DNA of 9,553 bases from an uncultured Gemmatimonadaceae bacterium (GTDB lineage Bacteria > Gemmatimonadota > Gemmatimonadetes > Gemmatimonadales > Gemmatimonadaceae): positions 1 through 9,553 of the forward strand of contig CATPBD010000207.1 of the NCBI GenBank assembly GCA_955652265.1, written 5' to 3'. Of this stretch, positions 1-6,296 are shown piece after piece (within the stretch, counting starts at the first letter, position 1; each line of letters starts with the position of its first letter). Below the pieces are notes generated by a model. It was not told the DNA's origin and searched no databases. It was given only the letters and a program-made list of their open reading frames with translations. Made by a program: the position numbers and the translations under genes.

Positions 1-1
1 C

Positions 2-2164
2 TTCGAGATCCCGGGAGCTGGCGGTCGCTGGTCGCCGATGTGGATCAAGGCGGTCAACCTGGGCGCCGCTCTCCCCGGAAAGCATCCGTCGGAATTTCCG
101 CCGAACGACAGCACCTACGAGAAATGGATCGCGCTGTTGGCGGAGATGGGTGCAAACGCGATCAGGGTGTACACGATCCACCCTCCTCACTTCTACGCCG
201 CACTCAGAAACTGGAATCTCGCGCATTCTTCGCGTCCGATCTGGCTGATCCACGGTGTATGGACGGAGCTCCCACCCGGAAAGAAGGAGGAGAAGTACGA
301 CGACTCTAAGTGGCTGGGACAGTTCCGTGGAGAAATGCGGCGCGTCGTCGCGGTTCTCCACGGAGACGCTGTCATTCCTCCTGCGCCGGGCCACGCCAGT
401 GGTGCGTATCGCGCTGACGTCTCTCAATGGACGCTCGGCTACATCATCGGCCGTGAATGGGAGCCGTACTCGGTCGTCGCGTACAATGCGTCGAGACCGA
501 CAGCAACGAGCTTCACCGGAAAGTACATCACGCTTAAAGGCGGGAACGCGCTCGAGGCCTGGCTGGCGGCGCAGTGCAATTATCTGGCGAGCTTCGAGAT
601 GGAACAGTACAACGCGCAGCGTCCCATCGCATACACGAATTGGCCAACGCTCGATCCCCTGGTTCACCCGACTGAAACGACCAAGGCGCAGGAGATCGCT
701 CTCTTGCGTGCTCGTGGCGAGAAAATCGTGGAGATGCCGAAGGAATATGACAACGACGCCGTAGGCCTCGACGCCGTGAAGATGCACGCCACGCCCGCAT
801 TTCCCGCGGGCGTATTCGCGTCGTACCACGCCTATCCCTACTATCCCGACTTTCTTCGCGTCGATCCTGGTTATTCGAGAGGGCGCTCGCCGGAAGGTCC
901 AAGCAACTATTTCGGCTACCTGCGCGAGCTAATTGTGCATCACGGCGAGATGCCAGTAGTGATCAGCGAGTACGGCGTGCCGTCGTCCCGGGGTATTGGG
1001 CATTTCCAGCCACAGGGGTGGACCCACGGCGGTCTCACGGAAGAGCAACAGGCTGCGGCTGATGCGCGTCTCACCCGCGACATCTATGCTTCGGGTGCGG
1101 CGGGTGCCGGCCTGTTCTCGCTCATCGACGAATGGTTCAAGAGAAACTGGATCGTCATCGATTTCGAGGTGCCCGCGGAACGAAAGAGACTGTGGCTGAA
1201 TCCCCTCGATGCCGAGGAGAGCTACGGTGTGGTCGCGATGCGCCCCGGTCGCAAGAACTCGGGAATTGCCATCGATGGCGACACTGCCGATTGGCGCGCG
1301 CGTCCAGTCTTGTATCCCCCGCCAGTCTCGCCTCGCGCGGGTGGCCCGGCGTCGTTGCAGCTCAAATCACTCCATGTCGCCGAGGATGAGGCCTACCTCT
1401 ACTTGCGGCTGGACGTGGGCCGAATCGACTGGCCGCACGCTCACTATCAGATTGGAATCGATACCTATCGACGGGACCTCGGCGACACCAAGCTCCCCCA
1501 CACTGGGTCGCGGACCCCCGTCGGACTCGAATTCGTACTCGATATCGGGGGACCGGGCGCTACGCAGTTGCTGGTCGATCATCCATACAATCCGTATCGT
1601 CCGGTGTTGATTCCCGGAAGCAAACCACCAGCGACCCAGTACGTGTACAATCCTCCGTTTCGAACTGTAGCCAACGACGCCGGTCACTGGGATTCGTTGG
1701 TCGTGGTCCCGAACAGGCGCCGCATCGGACGCAATGGACAGATTTTCCCTGCGATCAGCTACAACCGGAATCGGCTGTTGTATGCGCGCGAGTCTGAAAG
1801 TTCGCTCGCCGATTGGTTTGCCGACTCTGCGAGCGGCGTCATTGAAGTGCGACTTCCGTGGGGAATGCTCCAGCTCGTAGACCCGTCCACGCGAAGTGTG
1901 CTGTTCGGGAATACCGCGACTGGTAAAGTCGCAGGCGCTCCGACCGATGGGTTTCGGTTCGTTGTCGAGAGCTACGATCCGGCAAATCCAAAGGCGGGCG
2001 CAGACCACCTTCCGCGCGGGGCGCTTCCATCGGGATTTGCGGACCCGCCGACATGGACTTGGCCGACCTGGGAGAGTCCCCAGTGGCACGCTGAGCTCAA
2101 GCCGCTATTCGGAGCAATGCAGCGGACGTTTGGCGGAATTCCCGACCAACCGCCCCCTCGCTAG
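2..2164 (+). CDS. TIM-barrel glycoside-hydrolase-like protein with C-terminal CBM9-like domain (5' partial)
   Basis: The frame is open at the left edge and reads into the Met at 38 without a break (FEIPGAGGRWSP precedes it), so the gene almost certainly starts upstream. Counting from that Met, residues 1-385 look like a clan GH-A (beta/alpha)8 barrel. GANAIRVYTIHPP (38-50) is an early strand, GREWEP (138-143) suits the strand-4 acid/base site with E140 or E142, HAYPYYP is at 264-270, and ISEYG (309-313) suits the strand-7 nucleophile E311. From about 410 a second domain opens with IDGDTADW (412-419), the usual start of CBM9/DOMON-like carbohydrate-binding modules. Recognition is by motif only; substrate and activity are unknown. 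The signal peptide, if any, is outside the window. The stop TAG lies 32 bp from the stop of the convergent TPR-barrel gene, suggesting a shared polysaccharide role (inferred). A catalytically dead sugar-binding barrel is also possible. Confidence 0.8.
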   Translation, partial: FEIPGAGGRWSPMWIKAVNLGAALPGKHPSEFPPNDSTYEKWIALLAEMGANAIRVYTIHPPHFYAALRNWNLAHSSRPIWLIHGVWTELPPGKKEEKYDDSKWLGQFRGEMRRVVAVLHGDAVIPPAPGHASGAYRADVSQWTLGYIIGREWEPYSVVAYNASRPTATSFTGKYITLKGGNALEAWLAAQCNYLASFEMEQYNAQRPIAYTNWPTLDPLVHPTETTKAQEIALLRARGEKIVEMPKEYDNDAVGLDAVKMHATPAFPAGVFASYHAYPYYPDFLRVDPGYSRGRSPEGPSNYFGYLRELIVHHGEMPVVISEYGVPSSRGIGHFQPQGWTHGGLTEEQQAAADARLTRDIYASGAAGAGLFSLIDEWFKRNWIVIDFEVPAERKRLWLNPLDAEESYGVVAMRPGRKNSGIAIDGDTADWRARPVLYPPPVSPRAGGPASLQLKSLHVAEDEAYLYLRLDVGRIDWPHAHYQIGIDTYRRDLGDTKLPHTGSRTPVGLEFVLDIGGPGATQLLVDHPYNPYRPVLIPGSKPPATQYVYNPPFRTVANDAGHWDSLVVVPNRRRIGRNGQIFPAISYNRNRLLYARESESSLADWFADSASGVIEVRLPWGMLQLVDPSTRSVLFGNTATGKVAGAPTDGFRFVVESYDPANPKAGADHLPRGALPSGFADPPTWTWPTWESPQWHAELKPLFGAMQRTFGGIPDQPPPR

Positions 2165-2196
2165 GCGCGCGAGGCCCGCTCAATAGGATCGTCGCG

Positions 2197-3993
2197 CTAT
2201 AGGCCAAGCCGTGCGCGCACTGCGAACGAGTACATTCTGTACTCGCTGCCGCCTGTCTGGCCCGGCGCCGCGACGTTTGCGTAGCCACCCGAGAAGGTGA
2301 TCTCTCGCGAAGGATCGAACCTGTACCCAGCCGAGAGCGCGGCACGCTCCGCGAGGCGAGAGCCAGCGTTGGATCCGAAGAACTCGATGCTCTGCCTGCC
2401 GAGTCCAAGGTCTGCATCCGCATTCCATCCCAGCGCAGCGCCAACGTGGCCACGCCCACTCACCTCGGCCAGAGTGTATTTCCGTGGCGCGAAGTAGCCG
2501 TCTGTCGAGGTCGTGTCGTAGCCGAACTGACGCGCTCCGACAGCAATGCTCCACTGTCGATTGTGCGTCCAGCGAAGCGTTGACGAGAAAGCATTGCGAT
2601 TGTTGTCGAGTGCCCCGCCCGTGAGGCGTGCCCGGCTGGCTGCGCCTGAGAGCGTGAATCGAGCCGGAAGTGCAAGCTCCGCTTCTCCGGAGTACTCTGA
2701 GCTCACGACGCCATTCGCGATCAGGAGCGCCGTCTCATCAAATGGCGCTCTCGAGGCGCCAAAGCCAACGGTGAGCGCGCGGCCTACTGTCCCCGATGCG
2801 TGAAGCCCGCCACTGCCGATTGTCTGCGGCTTGGCCGGCGAGAGTACCAACGTGGACGAATGGCGCGCAACACCGGCATCTGCCCGCAGCTGCCACGTGC
2901 CCGGCTGCCAGCGAGCGAACAAGTCGACGCCGTCCACTCTAGAATCGATCGCCGCGAAGTTTGCCATCCTTCCTGTGTATCTGCCGCCGATGGTGGTGTT
3001 CCCCCACCCGGCTCTGACATAGTCGAGCAGAAAGGTCGTCGCCCGATTGTGGTCGCTGTCGTTCGTCCCTAGTCCGGTCATCGTGACGCTTGGCTTGAGG
3101 TCGGCTTCCACCCACCGTAGGAGAGCCCTGGCGTCGCCGTAAGCGGGATTCGCCCGCAATGCCAGCTGGAGTGCTGTCTCAGCGTCGGACTGTCGCCCCT
3201 GCCAGCTCAGAATCTGCGCGAGACCGGTGAGGGCCTCGGCGTCGTTCGGCCGGATATCAAGAACCTGCCTCCAGGCACGCTCGCTCCGCTGTAGCTCGCC
3301 CCGCCAGGCGATGACGCGAGCCAAACCCTTCTGGGCATTGGCGTCACCCGTTCTGGCGAGCTGGGTATACATCGTTTCCGCTTCGTCGAGCTGGCCGTTC
3401 CACGACAGCGCCCTCGCGTACTCGAGCGATGCTTCGCGGTCCGTTGGATGGTCGGCGACCCAGCGTTTGTACATAACGAGAGCCTCGCCGAGCTGGCCCG
3501 CCCAGGCCAGCGTTTGTGCGCGTCCCAGAACGGCGTCACGATACGTGTGGTCCTGCGTTATCACTGAATCGTAGACGGCCAATGCGGACGAATATTTTCC
3601 GCTCCAGGCCAATGCGCGAGCCAATGCGAGGCGGCCCTCGGTGTCTCGGGGCTCGAGCGCAACATAACGGCGGAAGAGGCTAACTCCTTCAACCAAACGA
3701 TTGTCCCAGGAGCGAAGAGTCGCGAGTCTAAACGTTGCCTGCGAGTTCGAGGGGTCGCGCGCGACTGCGGTCTCGTACAAGCTGGTTGCGAGGAGGTATG
3801 ATCCGGCTTGCCACGCACTGTCGGCGCGCGCGACCAACGACTTCTGGCTTGTCGCCTGGGCTGCGTGACTTGCCTGGTCAGCAGGAACGCCGCCGGTGAC
3901 CGCGGTGCCCCCAGTTGCGGTCGCGCACCCCGCGAGGATGGCGAGTGCGGCGAGTGTCAACGACGCGCGGTGGAGATCGTGGATGTGCGACAT
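2197..3993 (-). CDS. TPR-repeat lipoprotein with C-terminal outer-membrane beta-barrel (YaiO/BcsC/PgaA-like)
   Basis: Starting at ATG 3993 gives 598 residues. A TTG at 4062 would add 23 residues before the signal peptide, so I prefer the ATG; only a weak AGG lies upstream of it. The N-terminus is a lipoprotein signal: MSHIHDLHRAS, a hydrophobic stretch, then lipobox LAGC with Cys23. A low-complexity Ala/Thr/Gly linker follows. Residues about 50-295 hold TPR units marked by LAWSG, LAWAG, LSWNG, IAWRG and LSWQG; their Trp residues are at 96, 130, 164, 198, 230 and 264, a 34-residue period with one 32-residue step. From about 298 to the end the sequence is Gly/aromatic-rich with alternating polarity, typical of an outer-membrane barrel. 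TPR-plus-barrel proteins such as BcsC and PgaA pass exopolysaccharide through the outer membrane, and YaiO shares the layout. The role here is inferred. The convergent neighbour is a glycoside-hydrolase-like protein. The C-terminal residue is Leu rather than Phe/Tyr/Trp. Confidence 0.88.
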   Translation of the reverse strand: MSHIHDLHRASLTLAALAILAGCATATGGTAVTGGVPADQASHAAQATSQKSLVARADSAWQAGSYLLATSLYETAVARDPSNSQATFRLATLRSWDNRLVEGVSLFRRYVALEPRDTEGRLALARALAWSGKYSSALAVYDSVITQDHTYRDAVLGRAQTLAWAGQLGEALVMYKRWVADHPTDREASLEYARALSWNGQLDEAETMYTQLARTGDANAQKGLARVIAWRGELQRSERAWRQVLDIRPNDAEALTGLAQILSWQGRQSDAETALQLALRANPAYGDARALLRWVEADLKPSVTMTGLGTNDSDHNRATTFLLDYVRAGWGNTTIGGRYTGRMANFAAIDSRVDGVDLFARWQPGTWQLRADAGVARHSSTLVLSPAKPQTIGSGGLHASGTVGRALTVGFGASRAPFDETALLIANGVVSSEYSGEAELALPARFTLSGAASRARLTGGALDNNRNAFSSTLRWTHNRQWSIAVGARQFGYDTTSTDGYFAPRKYTLAEVSGRGHVGAALGWNADADLGLGRQSIEFFGSNAGSRLAERAALSAGYRFDPSREITFSGGYANVAAPGQTGGSEYRMYSFAVRARLGL

Positions 3994-4063
3994 AGCTGGC
4001 CTGGGCTCTGATAATGGGTCGAGGGGAGGCAGAGTCCCGGAGTCGCCGGTGTCGCCTCTCAAT

Positions 4064-4087
4064 GAAGGACGACGAAACTCGTCCTTC
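4064..4087 (-). terminator. Perfect 9-bp hairpin between two minus-strand genes, possible terminator
   Basis: GAAGGACGA at 4064-4072 pairs perfectly with TCGTCCTTC at 4079-4087 across a 6-base loop (CGAAAC on the plus strand). It lies 32 bp past the stop of the Omp85-like gene and about 70 bp before the ATG of the TPR-barrel gene, where a terminator or processing site would be expected. On the minus strand the 3' flank is ATTGAGAGG, which has no U-tract, so classical intrinsic termination is doubtful. An mRNA-stabilising hairpin or protein site is an alternative. Confidence 0.4.
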
Positions 4088-4119
4088 GATAACGCCTCAC
4101 CCTAACCCCGGCAGTCCGG

Positions 4120-6186
4120 CTAGAGCACGCTCCAGAAGTCGCGCCCAATATCGACCGAAAAGGTCCACCTTCCGCCCCTGAGGCCGCGCGCCACGTCGAG
4201 CCTAACCACGTCGAAGACCGTAAGTGCGCCGAGCCCTAGCGCGGGGTACCAGCCCTGGCGCGGTGCCTTGAACGGAGCGGAGCGATCGATCCAGACGGCC
4301 GTAGCAAAGGGCGCCAGTGTGATCGTACCAGGCGCTCGTCCGTACCTGGCGAGCGGGATCGGGATGAATGGCGCGAGAAAGCGCCATTCCAGACGTTGGC
4401 TCACGCCAGCGCGGCCAACAAACTCGTGGAAATCGTAGCCGGGCCCGCTGGTTGGGCCGCCGAGGAATACGAGATGCTGCGAGGGAACAGAGTCGTGGCC
4501 GAGGACGCCTGCCGCGATAGTGTGGAGCTGCAGCCGGCTCGAGCCGAAGGGTTTTGCGAGATCGAGCACGAGCGAGGGCCGGAGCAACTTCGACTGGCTC
4601 GTTAAAGGCCGATTGACCCGAATGCCTGTTAGAGCGAAATGGGTTCCCATCTCGTACCCGGCGATGGTGAGAGCGGTTGGCCTGTCCAAGCCAAGGGTCG
4701 CACGAGTTTCGCGCAGCTCGAACGCAGGGATCGTAGGCTCGAAATGGCCTGTAGCCGGTCGGGCGTGAACCAGCAGCGGTTCATCCCGCTCATACCCGAC
4801 TTCGAGCGACGGTCGCCAACCGAATCGCGCCAGGGACCAGCCGAGCGAGACACCGCGTGCGTCGTAGGTGTCGGTGTAGTCGCTTCCGAACTCCTGTGCC
4901 GCGATGCTGTTTCGCACCTGCGATGTTTCCTGATCGTCGCTCACATCCCGATATTGCCGTTCCGCGGCGAGGATCAGCGAGGAGCCCGCGCCAGTTCGGT
5001 ACTCAAGGGCGCCCCGCCCTTTGAGCTGCTCATCGCTGAAGCCGTACCTGCCCGATGCCGCTACCGCGAGGCCGGCTCCTACGCGTTGCAGAAAACCGCT
5101 TCCGAGTGCGAGCCCTTCCACCCGATTGAACCGGACCATGTCAGAGACGTGGCGGGCGGAAAACGCGAAGCTGCGGCTGCGAGCGAGCGCCTGAGCGCGG
5201 ACCAGGGCGCGTGCTTCCTCCTGTACTTTTTTCACGTCCTCATCCGTTACCGCGCGCACATCCGGAGGAAGCGAATCGAGCACGTGGCCGATGAATGGGA
5301 ACGGCCTCTGCGCTCGCTCCGCCGGAGGAGCGAGCACGATCTCCGGTCCGGCAAAGAAGCTGGCCGGGATCCCGGTGTTCACCGCGTAGCAGCAAATCTC
5401 CCAGCGGCCGCGGATGATTCCGCGCGCCGGATAGTCCAGCCAGGAGCCGGTGCGGCGAATCTCGATCTCCTGTCGACGCGGCAGCCAGAATCGGCCTTCG
5501 ATCAATGCATTTTCGAGAACGACAGAGACGTCCTCGAGATCCTTGTCGATGAGCGCCGCCCGAGTGAAGCTGAACGCCATCCGCACGACTTCGCCGCTCT
5601 CGCGATCGATATAGACGGCGCCGACAGTGCGCGGCTCACGATCGTCCTTGGGTCTCACCCTCACTTCATAGACGTCGAGCACTCGCGGACCGAGTCGAAT
5701 CTGAAGCGAGTCGTGGATGGAGTAGTCGTACTCCTGGAGCCCCACTGGGGAGAGCGGATGCGGAACATCCTTGACTTCGTCACCTTCACCGATTCGGATG
5801 AGGTTTCTGAAGTTGTTCTGGACGATGCCGAGGTGGTCGCGATGGTAATTGATATCGGTGGGCAGGAGCAACGTATCCCGGCGGCCCATGATTTTCTGCT
5901 TGCTGAGGTCGGGAGCACGCCAATAGACTTCCAGCCCCAGCTCGTCCGCCTTCACGATCTTTGGCGGCTCGGGGAATCCTTCTCCAAATTGTGCGAGGAA
6001 GGTCACGTATCCATGTGCCGTCGCCTTGTAATCGATGAGAGCCGTGTCGGCGAGCTGGCTCGCCCTGCGCTCGGTGGCGCGCTCGACAAGAGCACGGGTA
6101 CGCGGATCGTTCCACGTCTGCTGCGCGTCGAGCTTGCTCGCGCCGACGATCAACAGGAGAACTCGAATAGTCGTGCGAAGCTTCAC
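4120..6186 (-). CDS. Outer-membrane protein: secreted beta-rich N-terminal domain plus Omp85/DUF5686-like barrel
   Basis: I place the start at GTG 6186, giving 688 residues. It yields a clean signal peptide (KLRTTIR, then VLLLIVGA, then likely cleavage at LDA-QQ near residue 21), and GAGGA sits 11 nt upstream. The frame stays open to an ATG at 6294, but those 36 extra residues do not look like a signal sequence and would read through a repeat copy out of its own frame. Residues about 45-250 form a polar, strand-rich periplasmic domain (VLDVYEVRVRPKD 169-181, VGAVYIDRESGEVVRM 188-203) resembling LolA-like or DUF5686 folds, with no evident POTRA repeats. After a helical linker (310-336), the barrel region includes FNRVEGLALGSGF (353-365) and LGGPTSGPGYDF (575-586), like the Omp85 GG-x-RGY segment, and ends DIGRDFWSVL. 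Its cargo is unknown. The call rests on motif impressions; a TonB-independent outer-membrane transporter is the alternative. Confidence 0.78.
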   Translation of the reverse strand: MKLRTTIRVLLLIVGASKLDAQQTWNDPRTRALVERATERRASQLADTALIDYKATAHGYVTFLAQFGEGFPEPPKIVKADELGLEVYWRAPDLSKQKIMGRRDTLLLPTDINYHRDHLGIVQNNFRNLIRIGEGDEVKDVPHPLSPVGLQEYDYSIHDSLQIRLGPRVLDVYEVRVRPKDDREPRTVGAVYIDRESGEVVRMAFSFTRAALIDKDLEDVSVVLENALIEGRFWLPRRQEIEIRRTGSWLDYPARGIIRGRWEICCYAVNTGIPASFFAGPEIVLAPPAERAQRPFPFIGHVLDSLPPDVRAVTDEDVKKVQEEARALVRAQALARSRSFAFSARHVSDMVRFNRVEGLALGSGFLQRVGAGLAVAASGRYGFSDEQLKGRGALEYRTGAGSSLILAAERQYRDVSDDQETSQVRNSIAAQEFGSDYTDTYDARGVSLGWSLARFGWRPSLEVGYERDEPLLVHARPATGHFEPTIPAFELRETRATLGLDRPTALTIAGYEMGTHFALTGIRVNRPLTSQSKLLRPSLVLDLAKPFGSSRLQLHTIAAGVLGHDSVPSQHLVFLGGPTSGPGYDFHEFVGRAGVSQRLEWRFLAPFIPIPLARYGRAPGTITLAPFATAVWIDRSAPFKAPRQGWYPALGLGALTVFDVVRLDVARGLRGGRWTFSVDIGRDFWSVL

Positions 6187-6197
6187 GGAGGAAAGTA

Positions 6198-6202
6198 TCC
6201 TC
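6198..6202 (-). promoter_or_regulatory. Ribosome binding site deciding the Omp85-like gene start
   Basis: GAGGA on the minus strand ends 11 nt before GTG 6186 and overlaps the TGA of the upstream mini-ORF. The spacing is slightly long. No comparable motif precedes the alternative ATG at 6233, which supports the GTG as the main start. Confidence 0.45.
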
Positions 6203-6233
6203 ACAAGACTCGGATAGTAGTGCGCAGCTTCAT
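6201..6233 (-). promoter_or_regulatory. 10-codon upstream ORF duplicating the start of the downstream gene
   Basis: On the minus strand, ATG at 6233 opens MKLRTTIRVL and ends at TGA 6203-6201. The peptide is identical to the first ten residues of the Omp85-like protein (reading its GTG as Met), but it is encoded with synonymous differences and lies in another frame. Its stop overlaps GAGGA, the only Shine-Dalgarno-like motif before the GTG start, an arrangement that could couple translation. The uORF ATG itself has no visible Shine-Dalgarno sequence, so whether it is translated is unknown. It may simply be a relic of a duplicated start region. Confidence 0.4.
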
Positions 6234-6296
6234 GGAGGAAAGTTAGTTGCGGGCTGAGCGGGAGCAATTGCGAGCCGACCCAAAGCGCGCGCATCA

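Larger units (their letters stand above)
6161..6243. repeat. Imperfect tandem direct repeat, 36-bp copies, 47-bp period
   Basis: Copies at 6161-6196 and 6208-6243 match at 32 of 36 positions, separated by 11 bp (6197-6207). Each carries the same translation-start context on the minus strand (CTTTCCTCC followed by GTG or ATG, then AAG). The left copy contains the start of the Omp85-like gene; the right copy lies in the leader between that gene and trpE. The period is not a multiple of three, so the copies are in different frames. The four mismatches fall at the start-codon first base and at three third-codon positions. Confidence 0.9.
6187..6296. promoter_or_regulatory. Divergent intergenic region between the Omp85-like gene and trpE
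   Basis: This 110-bp stretch must hold the promoters of both divergent transcription units. I could not find convincing -35/-10 boxes on either strand. It contains the right-hand repeat copy and the mini-ORF. No Trp-rich leader peptide, attenuator hairpin pair or T-box is visible upstream of trpE. Confidence 0.5.

Noticed and set aside
1367..2089. 240-codon minus-strand frame opposite the CBM9-like domain
   Set aside because: Arg/Ser/Pro-rich translation without motifs, lying across a coding frame with clear domain signatures.
2165..2196. Bidirectional terminator between the convergent genes
   Set aside because: The 32-bp gap shows only short GC-rich complementarity and no convincing stem with a T-tract on either strand.
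6187..6240. Two GGAGG Shine-Dalgarno-like motifs on the plus strand
   Set aside because: They are part of the duplicated minus-strand start context (CCTCC on that strand) and lie more than 55 nt before the trpE start, too far to serve it.
4639..6246. 535-codon open frame on the plus strand, opposite the Omp85-like gene
   Set aside because: It is antisense to a gene with a signal peptide and barrel motifs. Its translation is Arg/Glu-rich with no recognisable domain, as expected for a shadow frame in high-GC DNA.
6187..6294. Longer N-terminus of the Omp85-like protein from ATG 6294
   Set aside because: The 36 added residues place the signal peptide internally, read the repeat copy out of its own frame and put the start 2 bp from the trpE start codon. 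GTG 6186 fits better.
6187..6296. Trp attenuator or T-box upstream of trpE
   Set aside because: The only plus-strand mini-ORF, starting at 6232, reads MEES and has no Trp codons. No paired terminator/antiterminator stems or U-run are visible, and the space is too short for a T-box.
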